A stretch of 64,000 nucleotides of DNA from Pinus tabuliformis (Eukaryota; Streptophyta; Pinopsida; Pinales; Pinaceae): NCBI GenBank assembly GCA_031772625.1, contig CM062813.1, positions 762,414,720 through 762,478,719 of the forward strand, read 5' to 3'. Below are positions 34,330-44,899 of this stretch, piece after piece. How positions within the stretch are numbered: position 1 is the first letter of the stretch; each line of letters begins with the position of its first letter. A program made the translations under genes and the position numbers. The notes beneath the pieces were generated by a model. That model was not told where the DNA came from, did not search any database, and worked only from the letters and a program-made list of their open reading frames with translations.

Positions 34330-37300
34330 GTGTTTTCGACCCATTCTTCGAAATAGATGAAACATGTGTACATGTCAAGGGCTCTTTTTGAGAGGAGGTG
34401 TGTAGTTGAATTAAGATCTTTATGGATATGCTTGAAGCTTATTTCCAAAAAGTGATTCTTTAACTACACAATTTTATATTTCCAAGGAGTTAGGTTCAGA
34501 ACTTCTAGTTGAGTTTTATCTGCCACCCAATATATTAGACATTTAAAATCACCCATAATTTGAAATGCAATTAATATTTTTCATATTAGCAAGAAACATT
34601 AGTGCCCAATAGGTTATTAGCTCAGCCTTTGTATTGGATCGCCTCCCCGTGCCAATTTTGAATCGAATTGAAATGACTCCATAAAGGTTAATTATGCTCC
34701 GCACCACACCTCCCCCCCCCACCACCAACATATTTCCTCTTGATTAGCTCAAATGAAGAAACAAACTCGACAACTTTTAGATAGATTCAGGAATGCGATC
34801 CTTCTTTGGAGTTTTCTTTTTGACTTCAGGTTGTATTCCTTGAAAAAAGTCACAACCATGGAAGAATGTTGGGGAATGTTGATGTAAGAATTTTTGAAAA
34901 TAAATTTTCTTTTGAGGAGTGAGACTCCCTAAGATATAAATATAGGGATAGGGTTCATTGATTTTGACTTCTCTGACCAGTGAAGAAGATAATCCTCCAA
35001 GGAAGGCTAGTCACAATTATTTTATATTAAGTACCTATAAAACCATTTTCCAAATCTCCTTGGCAATCATATAGTAGACAAAAAGGTGGTTCATCAATTC
35101 TTCTTCAATTTTATAGAGGCAACAAAAGTTTGGACCAGAGAAACCTCTTTTTTGGAGGTTTTCCTAGGTAAGTAATTTGTTATGCATGGACAACAAGAAA
35201 AAACACTCCAACTTATTGGGGATGTTACAACTCCAAATAGAGTTATACCAACAACAAGATGCCTGATCAATTGAAGAAAGGGATATGGATTCATATGCCA
35301 GTTTTTCACTCACCGTTCTGGAAGAAGTGTTCCAACTCCAAAGTAGTTGACCCTCTAAGGATATATTAGTCTGATACCATTGATATAAAGCTCCTTTGTG
35401 AAGGAAATCCATTCATTTTCTAAGGATCCCTCTAGATAGAATTTGATAGGAATTAGCCAATGGACAATTGAGGAAGGCTCCTCTCTTTTGACACTATTCA
35501 AGGAGTAAAGACCTTTTTAATTTAAGACATGAATTAGATTTAAGGATAATTTATAACAACGAGCACCTCCAATAAAAGGGTTCTTTCCAAGGATAACCTG
35601 TGCACCATCCCCAACTTTCTTAGTAATCCAATTAAAAATAAAAGGAAAAGGGTCTATCACGGGTTTCCAAATAATGTAGCACCTCATGGTAGGCTTATCT
35701 GCTACTAAGATTAGCCAATCAATCACAAACTTCTTCTTTAGATATTTCTTTTTTATTACTTGGCTCGAAATCCCTTCATCAAACAAACCTTTCCATATAT
35801 GTTTTAGGGCCAATTCCTCACCAAACCAGAAAAAGTTCTTAAATCCCCACCCACCAATTCTTTTTGGCTTGGAAAAGGCTTCTCAACTAGTCGGGCAAAG
35901 TCCTTCTATTAGAGAAACTTTAAGGACAAAATTGGGCCTCAAAACAAAAATGTACAACCAAAATCACCTTATAAGAACAAATAGGATTAAAGATGGTTAT
36001 TCAATCATGGGGGATGATTCACCATTTTTGGAGTAAAAATGTAAAATGATAAAATAATAAAATAATAAAAAATTAATCTTTCAACTCGTATTTTCAACCT
36101 ATTTCCCTACATTTTTACTCAAATTTCAAGCGGAAGCACTCGTTGGATGCCAAATTTAATTCCTCATCCAAGGAGTACCCATGTTACATACTTTCAATGG
36201 ACCCTGCTACACAAAAACAATAAATATATGAAAAAACATGATCACAATCACATGTTTTCATGTAGCAGGGTCCATCAAAAGTGTGCAACATGGGTACTCC
36301 TTGTATGGGGAGTTAAATTTCCCATCCAACAAGTGCTCTTGCTCAAAATTTGAGTAAAACTATGAGGAGATAAGTTGAAAATATGATTTGGAAAAATAGT
36401 TTTTCTTTTTTACCTCGAAAATTTGATGAGGTAATTGAATCTTATATTATTATTTATGCTATTATTTTATAATATTTCTTAGGAGGCATGTTTTAGACCT
36501 CAAAATTTCTCTTTTTTTTTCTTCCTATCTAAAGAAAATTTAACATCCTTTGTCTTATGATATTCAAAATAGATTTTGGAATCTTTGATAAGGACATCCA
36601 ATATATAGGGATGTTTTCTAGAACAAATTTCACCAAAATCATTATGCCCCCCATAGAGAGCCCATTACAACACCACAAGCTTATACAATTTTCAAGTTTC
36701 CTAGTAAGCCACAACAAATCTTCTTTTTTATACCCATTTGGCTTGAGGAAGAAACCTAAATATTCTAGGCCATTTTCTAGAGCCTCCACCTTGAAGGGGA
36801 AGAAAGCCTTTATGGAGGAGAGGGAGTCCAAACTTACACCATTATCAAGAAATGAGATTTTTTTTTGCATTTATCTCCATCCCTGAGGCTTGAAAAAATA
36901 GGCTTATCACCCTATGAAAGCACTTCCATTCCAAAACCGATCCAGACCTGATCAACATAACATCATCTAAAAAAAGGACATGGGTGATGAACTATTTAGG
37001 GGAGACATTAATACCTTTGATGTTTCCTTTCTGCTTTTCCTCCAGGCAAAGGAGGGGAGAGAGGAAACCCCTGTCTAATACCTCTAGAATAGGGAAAGTT
37101 ACGAGAGGGGGACCCATTGATTAAAACTAATGAATTTGCAGAGGTTACGCATCCCATGATCCAATTAGTGATCTCCAAGTTAAATCTAATATACAATAGG
37201 ACTAGTCTAAGGAAGGTCCAATTGACTTTATCAAAAGCCTTATTAAGATCCATTTTCAGAACTAAAGCCTTCATATTTTTTGTCTTAATAGAGTGGATAA

Positions 37301-38123
37301 CCTCTTCCATAATGCCAATTACATCGTGAATTTGTCTCTCTGCAAGAAAACCAAATTGATTGAGGCTCATTTTCTTTGTTAATTTTTTTCTTAATTATGT
37401 TTATAATCATCTTTGAAATGCTTTTACACACTAAGTTACAAAGTGAATAGGCCTATAGTCTAGAAAATTATTTGTGTTTGAGCTTTTTGGAATTAGGGCT
37501 ATATAGGTGGCATTCATAGAAGATGAGACTTTCCCCTTTCTTTTTTATTCCTCTACCTATTTGCAGAGGCCAAGCCCATGAGATTGAAGAAATAAAGAAA
37601 TAAAGAGTTTAATTGTCTAACCATTCCAGCCTTAACTTTTATCTTTTGAGAAATGCTTTAAGACCCCTTTGATTTCTTCATAGGAGATGGGGCTCCTTAT
37701 CATATCAGAATCCTTTGAGTTGAAAAGTCTAGGATATCTCTAGATGAGTTAAAGCTGAGGGACAATATTGTTATGACCAACATCTCTAAACAAGGAATAA
37801 AAATGGGTAACCACTACTTATTTTAAATATGATTGATTTGAAACAAATTTTCCATCCTCCACCTTTATGGCCCAAATAGAATTTATGTTTCTTAAGTGGG
37901 TGGCATAATTATCAAATAATTTTGTATTACCATCCCCCAACTTTATCCATGTCGCTATGCTCTTCAGCCTCCATGACTCCTCAAGTCTCAAAATATGTAT
38001 TTTTCTAGCTTCTAAAGAGCTCGTCCTATTAGATAACTCCACTGAGAAGTTTGTGTTAAAAAACTCTTATGAGAGTTGATCATATACTTTCTCCAAGGCA
38101 TACAGGGCATTTGTGAGATCAAA
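34330..38123 (-). pseudogene. L1 ORF2, C-terminal part (RT, zf-RVT, RNase H)
   Basis: In minus-strand order: the EN-RT linker (LRLEESWRLKSIATWIKLGDGNTKL, about 37985-37910). RT follows with QFGFLAERQI, KMDLNKAFDKVNW and SRGIRQGFPLSPP (37360-37060). The thumb region shows NGLEYLGFFLKPNGYK (about 36780). PKRIGGWGFKN (about 35860) and KPVIDPFPFIFNWITKKVGDG follow, then a zf-RVT remnant (35410-35090). RNase H comes last (RSNTKAELITYWALMFLA near 34640, FKHIHKDLNSTTHLLSKRAL near 34390). The YADD box was not confidently found. Frameshifts and stops are frequent, plus the MITE at 35945-36495. Confidence 0.82.
35945..36495. mobile_element. Long-arm MITE inside the L1, about 550 bp
   Basis: Flanked by GGCCTCAAAA (35935-35944) and GACCTCAAAA (36496-36505), a 10-bp target duplication with one mismatch. 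Without the insert the L1 frame reads on through this site. The element holds a long imperfect inverted repeat (36089-36212 and 36261-36383, arms of about 124 bp, 48-bp loop) with GGAGTACCCATGTT and TGTAGCAGGGTCCAT in the inner part. The short terminal sequences CAAAAATGTACAACC and CTAAAACATGCCTCC are only loosely alike. The target size points to a Mutator-like family. Confidence 0.72.
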
Positions 38124-38128
38124 TTTCC
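38124..38128. repeat. Chromovirus target-site duplication, left
   Basis: TTTCC directly outside the LTR; the same five bases follow the right LTR at 44034-44038. This proves a retroviral-type integration event. Confidence 0.9.
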
Positions 38129-38461
38129 TGTTATGAAACCAACTCACAAAAGGATAGAAAAGATATATCAACGCCTTAGAATTCGGCCTCTTTGAGGGGG
38201 AAACCTCATTTACATTACATAAATGAACAATTCTTGGATGATTCAAATGAGAAAACCTCCTTTCTATGTATAGGAGTCTAAGGAGTCACAATATAACCAA
38301 GCCGACCTAACAATAATAATCTAAAGGTACAAAAATAACAATAGAGGGATTCTATAGGGCACAGTAATAACAATATGGGGACAATAGGGGCACAACAATA
38401 TTAATAAGGGATACAACTACAATAGTAATGGGGGAACCATTAGTATTATAGGGACCTAACA
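38129..38461 (-). repeat. Chromovirus 3' LTR (left copy), 333 bp
   Basis: Starts TGTTATGAAAC and ends ACCTAACA on the plus strand (TG...CA). It is collinear with 43701-44033 with about 16 mismatches and no indel. Because coding is on the minus strand this is the 3' LTR. Confidence 0.93.
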
Positions 38462-38474
38462 TGCCCCTCTCCTT
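38462..38474 (-). promoter_or_regulatory. Polypurine tract
   Basis: On the minus strand AAGGAGAGGGGCA abuts the 3' LTR start TGTTAGG. This is the standard plus-strand primer site for reverse transcription. Confidence 0.75.
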
Positions 38475-38489
38475 AAAAAAAAAGTTTTG

Positions 38490-41400
38490 TCCTCAACGCT
38501 TGAGTAGTTCTGGATGCTTATGTATAAACTTCTCATCCTCCCATGTGGAATCTTCGGCGGATAAGTTCTTCCACTTGATGAGATACTTCGAAATGGATCG
38601 ATTTCGTAGCTGTCAAGTTCTTGTTTCTATGACTTCTCTCGGTTCCAATATAATTTTTCCTTCCTCGTCAAGTTTTAGCAATATTGTTTGAACTAAGAGC
38701 TTGTCGCCTATAACCTTCTTTAAACATGAAACATGGAAAACTGGGTGCACTCGAGAAGCTGCAGAAAACTCTAATTTGTATGTCATAGTACCAATCTTTT
38801 GCAACACCTTGTACTGACCATAATACTTTGGTGATAATTTATTATCCTTCTTAGCTTGCTTGAGGGACATTTGTTTATATGGTTGTAGCCATAGGAATAC
38901 CCAGTCACCTACATCAAAACTTCTTTCACTATGATGTTGTTTTGCTTTTTGTTTCATTCTATTCTGTGCCAACACAAGGTTATCCTTTTGAGATTTGGAG
39001 AACTTGTTGTTGATGCTCGATGTGATGTTCCACTGCTTGAACCTTAGAATTTTCTCTTAAATATGATGTGATGGATGGTGGCTGATATCCATAAAGTGCC
39101 ATAAATGGGGTCATTTTTGTTGCAGTATGGAAGGAAGTGTTATACCACCATTCAGCCAGAGGCAACTATTTGATCCATTGTGTCTGTTTATCAGATAAAA
39201 AGCAACGAAGATATCCTTCCAAACATTTGTTTACTATCTCAGTTTGCCCATCAAATTGAGGATGATAAGGTGAGCTATGAGCTAACTGAGCACCAAGACA
39301 AGAAAATAATTATATCCAAAAATTTCCAGTAAAAATGGGATCTCTGTCACTTACAATAATCTTTTGGGTTTCCATGTAGCTTTTGAATTGTTTCCATAAA
39401 TGCAGTAGAAACTGTACTGGCTTTAAATGGATGTGATAATGCACAAAAGTGTGCATACTTGGTAAGTCTGTCAACTACGACCATGATGACACTCTTTCTC
39501 TCAAACCTTGGTAAACCTGTGATAAAATCCATTGAAACCTCCTCCCAACGTTGGCTTGGAATGGATAAACATTGTAATAGACCTGGCGTCTTAATTGTTT
39601 CAGCTTTATTTTGTTGGCAAACCAAACATTTCACCACAAACTTTTGAATATCTGATTTAAGGCCATCCCAAAAAAATTCCTTCTTAACCCTGTGGTAAGT
39701 TTTTAAAAATCCTGAGTGCCACCCTAAGGGAGAAGCGTGCAATTCTAGAAGAATCTTTTGTTTGAGTTGGGAATTATTACAGAGGTATAAGCGATCTCTA
39801 TACCATAACGAATCTTTTTTCCAGCTAAATGTATCAGATGTACTGGAATATTGTTGTAACTTTCAAATAAGTGCCCACACTTCTTCGTCATTCTTCCATT
39901 CCCCCCTTGCTTCGTTTATCCAATCTGGATGGATAATAGAAATGGCGCACAACAATGCTTCCACATCCTCATCCTTTCTTGAGAGTGCATCTGCCACAAC
40001 ATTTTGCTTTCCTTTTTTGTAGATGATTTCAAAGTCATAACCCAACATCTTTGTGACCCACTTTTGTTGTTCTTTAGAGGATAATCTTTGTTCTAAAAAG
40101 TATTTAAGGCTATCGTGATCTGTTTTTACCTTGAAGTGTCTTCTCATTAGGTAGGGTCGCCATTTCTTAAGTGCATGTAGTATTGCCAACATTTCCTTAC
40201 TCATAAATAGCTTTGTGTAAATACTTTCCCTTGATTGGACGACTTTCGAAAGCAATGGGTCTTTCATCTTGCATTAAAACAATAACAATTCCATTTCCTG
40301 AAGCATCACATTCCACAATAAAGGTTTTTGTGAAGTCTGGTGTAGCTAAGACCGGTGCTTGGCACATTGCCTCTTTAAGATGTTCGAAGGTCTTTGTTGC
40401 TTCTGGAGTCCATGAAAATGCATCTTTCTTCAATAATGTTGTTAGAGATGCTGCTATTTTCCCATAAGTATTAACGAACTTACGATAATACCCTGTCAAC
40501 CTGAGAAATCCTCGCAAATGCTTTATGGATGTGGGGATTTTCCATTCCTTAATGGCTTTAATTTTGCTAGGGTCTACCTTAACTCGTTCATGAGATACAA
40601 TATGACCCAGATATTCCACCTCTTATACTCCAAAGAAACATTTGGATCTTTTTGCATATAATTGTTTCTCCTCCAACAGTTGTAGCACCCTGTCAACATG
40701 TTCAACATGATCCTTCCAAGACTTGCCGTAGATTAGTATATCATCAAAAAATACTAACACAAATTTTCTAAGGAAGGGTTTGAAAATGGAATTCATCAAA
40801 CCTTGAAATCTAGAAGGTGCATTGGTAAGGCCAAAAGGCATGACCAAAAATTCATAGTGACCCTCATGAGTTCTAAATGTTGTTTTCGGAATGTCTTCAG
40901 TCTTCATTCTGATTTGATGATATCCTGAATGAAGATCCAACTTGGGGAAGTAAATTGATCCATGCAATTCATCTAATAATTCATCAATGATAGGAATGGG
41001 AAACTTATCTTTAATAATGAGCTTGTTGAGCTCTCTATAATCCAGACACATGCACCATGATCCATCCTTCTTGTGCACCAATACTACTGGAGTAGAGAAA
41101 GAACTTTGGCTAGGTTGAATTATACCAGCCTCTAGCATTTCTGCAACCATACGTTCAATTTCACTCTTTTGGGAATAGGGATATCTGTACAACCTGATGT
41201 TTGGAGGAACACTTCCTTGAATCAAATGAATAGCATGATCGTGATCATGAATAGGTGGGAGACCTTTGGGAGTCTCAAATACCTTGGAATGATTGTCCAA
41301 GACTTTTTGGAGATCTAGAGAAATAGATGATTTCGATGTGGAAATATCTAGTGAACATAATTGTGCAATTACATCTCGTTGTTCCTTTTTTAGAAGCTTT

Positions 41401-41858
41401 GTCATACTGTTAGAGCTTATTATCTTTCCTGGTTTCCCTGCAATACCCCTTAATTCAACTTCCTTTCCTTCCGCATAAAATTTCATGAAAAGTTCTTGAA
41501 AGTTAAAAGCTATTGTACCCAAGGATTGTAGCCATTGAACTCCTAGTACAACATCAGCACCTCCCATTGGAATGGAAAGCGTTGGGCTATTTAATACATA
41601 TTCTCCCATGGATAGCTTGATATTATGGCACTTTCCAGAGCAATTTATCGTTCCTCCACTTGCAACCATCACTTGACACTCTGGTGCTGGATATAGGAAG
41701 CAATTCAATTCTTTTGCTATCTTATAATGAATAAAATTGTGGGTACTTCTTGAATCAATCAACACTATTACCTTTTTCTTCTTGATATGTCCTTCTATCT
41801 TGATGGTTTGAGGAGTGGTAATTCTAGCTAATGCTTTACAAGATATGGTCGAATTCAT
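38490..41858 (-). pseudogene. Chromovirus pol: protease, RT, RNase H, integrase, chromodomain
   Basis: On the minus strand, protease comes first (VIVLIDSRSTHNFI; the catalytic DSG reads DSR, then ADVVLGVQWLQSLG). RT follows with WCMCLDYRELNKL, PKLDLHSGYHQIRM, FLVMPFGLTNAPSRFQ and catalytic VFFDDILIY. RNase H has FIVECDASGNGIVIVLMQ, EMLAILHALKKWR and NVVADALSR. Integrase has a zinc finger ending CLVCQQNK, the first Asp in SMDFITGLP, a second Asp in DRDPIFTGNFW and Glu in YHPQFDGQTEIVN. The C-terminal GDWVFLWLQPY region leads to the chromodomain (KYLIKWKNLSAEDSTWED, about 38570-38510). Lesions: TAA at 40623 inside RT, a frameshift near 40200, more shifts between 39350 and 38975, and TGA at 38613. 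Confidence 0.92.
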
Positions 41859-41882
41859 TTCTTCTTTATCTAGGCTTTGTTC

Positions 41883-42965
41883 CTAGAGTATATCCTCTTC
41901 TTTTGACCTTTCTTGTTCCTTTTCTTCTTCCTCTTCACAAACTATGTAGAATAATTTCTTCTCAAGACACTTATGACCTTTAGTGTATTTGCTATCACAA
42001 CTGTAACAAAGCCCTTTTTCTCTTTTTTCTTCTAATTGTTGTGGTGTGAACCTTATAGGTTGTGGAAGGCTAGGGGCAACAACACTTCCATCTTTATAGT
42101 TGTGAGTGGTAGGCTTCCTGGTTGCCATAATTTTTCTTTCCATTTTTCTTGCTAACCTGAATACCTTCTCCAATGAATCAGGTTCCCAAAGGCGAACATC
42201 ATGTTGGATATTCTCCTTTAAAGTCCCTATGAACACATCAATCCTATGCTCCTTTGGAATATTTTTTACCCTTATGTTCAATTTTTGGAACTCCTCAATG
42301 TGCTCCATCATTGAACCCTTTTGTTTGAGACTTATCAATTGGCTAAAAAAGGTGTTGCTTTTTGTATCCTCATAATGTGTTTTCATTTCTTCTGTAAAAA
42401 TTGCCCAAGTGATAATTTGTTTACGAGAGCAAAGCCATTGATACCATACAAACTGATTTGGTTCCAAGTATAAAGTTGCAATACATACCTTTTGTGTGTT
42501 TTGCACATTATTGAAATCGAAAAATTGCTCCATCTGTAGTATCCATGTTGCAGGATCCTTGCCATCAAACTTCCTCATATCGATTTTTGGAATATGGTGG
42601 GTCTTCGATCCAACATTAGATTCTATGAAATCATGATTAACATTTCTTTTCTTCTCATCATGAGTTTCATTTACTACCCTTTCACCATTAGTGACCATTT
42701 CTTGTAGCAACTTATTCAAATTTATCTTCAATTCTTCCATCTTGTCATCCATGCCATCCATCTTAGCGTCCATGCCATTCATCTTAGCTTCCATGTCATT
42801 GATCTTAGTTTCCACACCATTCATCTTAGCTTCCACGCCATTCATCTTAGCTTCCACTCCATTTATCTTAGCTTCTGTTAGCTTTTGTGAGATTGACATT
42901 TGTTGCACTTGGTCTTGTAATTTTGATATATCATGTAGCATTTCTTCCTCTTCTTCATGAGTCAT
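41883..42965 (-). CDS. Chromovirus gag, 360 codons
   Basis: Open from ATG 42965 to TAG 41883. An acidic start (MTHEEEEEMLHD) is followed by about seven heptads of the type E-A-K-M-N-G-V (about residues 30-85), a predicted coiled coil. Then comes the retrotransposon gag core (MRKFDGKDPATWILQMEQFF, FVWYQWL, FFSQLISLKQKGSMMEHIEEF). The CCHC-like knuckle CYSCDSKYTKGHKC lies near the C-terminus, followed by an acidic tail. Gag forms the particle and packages RNA. The frame continues into pol after the single TAG, so an intact relative probably has one gag-pol frame. Confidence 0.88.
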   Translation of the reverse strand: MTHEEEEEMLHDISKLQDQVQQMSISQKLTEAKINGVEAKMNGVEAKMNGVETKINDMEAKMNGMDAKMDGMDDKMEELKINLNKLLQEMVTNGERVVNETHDEKKRNVNHDFIESNVGSKTHHIPKIDMRKFDGKDPATWILQMEQFFDFNNVQNTQKVCIATLYLEPNQFVWYQWLCSRKQIITWAIFTEEMKTHYEDTKSNTFFSQLISLKQKGSMMEHIEEFQKLNIRVKNIPKEHRIDVFIGTLKENIQHDVRLWEPDSLEKVFRLARKMERKIMATRKPTTHNYKDGSVVAPSLPQPIRFTPQQLEEKREKGLCYSCDSKYTKGHKCLEKKLFYIVCEEEEEKEQERSKEEDIL

Positions 42966-43687
42966 GCTAGATCTTTCAGGTTGTTACTAGGTGTTTCCAT
43001 TTTCTTTCTTTGGGGCATCAATTACCGATAATAATTCTTCACTATTCCCTTTGAATTCCTTCAAACTAATTTTTCAAACTATGCAAATATTAAAAAAATA
43101 CACACCTTTTTTTCACTTTGTAGGCACTCGATATTGAATTTGATCTATCTATGTAATTTCGGATCTTTCAGTTCTGAAATTGCAACCTGCAGTATCCCTC
43201 TATGTCCTCCTTTTAATGCCACCAGTTTGATCGAATTTAGATTCTCCAAGAAAGAGTTATGCACAATATCCCAAGATGACCTGATTATATACCTTTTAAG
43301 AAGAGCGAACTTGTATGAAGTGACACGTGTCACTGTTTTGACCTTCGGGTCTAAAAAATATACACAGGAAACTACAGTCTACCCTCCTTCTGTAACTTCT
43401 TATGAAATTGCAATCTGATGCTCAAAACAAAAGTTATGACGATTTTCCCAAGGTCCCCTGTTTGGAATGTAATTCAGGGGTCTGCAAAAAGACCAACTTC
43501 CTCAGATCATATCTCCACAAATATAGCGCAAAAAGCTCTAAAATTTGGACCCGAGGTTTAACGCAATTTTGTATCAAATGGGTTTTTTTTTGTTCGCTTC
43601 TAAAACGTCGCAGAAAAAAAAAAAAAAAAGTTATAGCGAAAATGCCACAATGACCTATTTGGAGCAGCGAAACCCTAGAATCCAAAC
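42966..43687 (-). other. Chromovirus 5' untranslated leader
   Basis: About 720 bp between the primer site and the gag start. Reading frames here (for example the one at 43434-43685, minus) have no domain. A run of A (about 43615-43629) interrupts it. I see no additional gene. Confidence 0.6.
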
Positions 43688-43698
43688 CTCTGATACCA
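43688..43698 (-). promoter_or_regulatory. Primer-binding site (initiator tRNA-Met)
   Basis: The minus strand reads TGGTATCAGAG two bases after the 5' LTR. This is complementary to the 3' end of plant initiator tRNA-Met, the usual minus-strand primer of plant LTR retrotransposons. Confidence 0.9.
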
Positions 43699-43700
43699 AA

Positions 43701-44033
43701 TGTTATGAAACTAGCTCACAAAAAGATAGAAAAGATAGATCAACGCCTTAGAATTCAGCCTCTTCAAGGGGGAAACCTCCTTTACATTACATAAATGAAC
43801 AATTCTTGGATGATTCAAATGACAAAACCTCCTTTCTATATATAGGAGTCTAAGGAGTCACAATATAACCAAGCCGACCTAACAATAATAATATAAAGGC
43901 ACAAAAATAACAATAGAGGGATTCTATGGGGCACAGTAATAACAATATGGGGACAATAGGGGCACAACAATATTAATAAGGGATACAACTACAATAGTAA
44001 TGGGGGCATAATTAGTATTATAGGGACCTAACA
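43701..44033 (-). repeat. Chromovirus 5' LTR (right copy), 333 bp
   Basis: Same length and ends as the left LTR. It is followed by TTTCC at 44034-44038. As the 5' LTR it would hold the promoter for minus-strand transcription. Confidence 0.93.
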
Positions 44034-44038
44034 TTTCC

Positions 44039-44895
44039 TTTTTTTTTCCATTTTACAATAATCTTCTTGAGTTAGTATAAATTCTTAACTAAGGAGTCCA
44101 TAGCTGATGAGCAACTAAGAGTTGAACTATTCCACCATAACTCAGAAATTAGGGATTTGAAAGAGACCTCTTCCATCCATGTGATTAAATTAGAAAGGCT
44201 AATAGTTCTTGTGATCCTCAAAGTGCAATTCAAGAAGGATAGGAAGGCGGTATGATATTTTGTCTTGAAATATCCATGATTTGAATCTTCCAATCTTTTT
44301 TGACACCTGACCAGCCATCAAGAATCTATTAATATACTTTGTTGTACCACCCCCCAGTATTTCCATTTCTCCAAGTAGGGGCAAGGTGAAAAGGAGAGAT
44401 ATCATGGAGGTCATTAATCTAAAGAATCTCCAAAAAAAATGTGGCCACAGGGTAAAAATGGGTGCAGGATCCCCAAGATTCACCAAGAAAGATAATAAAA
44501 TTTAATTCTCCGGCTAATAGGAGAGAGGGTTCTAATATAAGTCCACTTACTTTGACTTTATCCCAGGAATCAGGCCTCCTCCTGTAAGGCGCATATCAGT
44601 TTACCAATTTGATTGGATACAAAAATCCTTTACAACACCTTCATGAATAATTCCAACGAAAGAGGAGAAATCTTGAAAGGACCTCAATTTGGGATTTGAA
44701 AGGGAGAGAAGTTCTCTCGACAATCCTAGAGAGTCCATAGAGTAGGAAAACTAGCTGGGAAAAATATGGTGGAAAGAATCCTTATCCTTTTCCCCCGGGA
44801 CCATGGTCTCTTAAAGCATGATAATTTAGGGGTGATGGATATCCACTAGTATCTTACGGAAGATGAATTTGAGGCTCCCACAATCCCGCTTAATA
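44039..44895 (-). pseudogene. L1 ORF2, N-terminal part (endonuclease)
   Basis: Read on the minus strand: ETMVPG near 44800, then a DSLGLS motif, then TWRNGNTGGWYNK near 44340. This corresponds to the YTWSN...RLDRFL region of L1 endonucleases. LKKIIVKWKKK runs into the chromovirus junction at 44039. Stops are frequent. The missing downstream part continues at 38123. Confidence 0.72.
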
Positions 44896-44899
44896 TTGA

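Larger units (their letters stand above)
38129..44033 (-). mobile_element. Ty3/gypsy chromovirus, complete structure
   Basis: A 5,905-bp element with two 333-bp LTRs, TTTCC target duplications, a tRNA-iMet primer site, a polypurine tract, and gag, protease, RT, RNase H, integrase and chromodomain in order on the minus strand. It sits inside L1 ORF2; joining 44039 to 38123 with one TTTCC restores the L1 frame (...VKWKKKRKFDLTNALYAL...). The LTRs differ at about 16 of 333 positions by eye (near 5%), so the insertion is old. Several stops and frameshifts inactivate it. The chromodomain places it among chromoviruses; I do not assign the subfamily. Confidence 0.93.
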
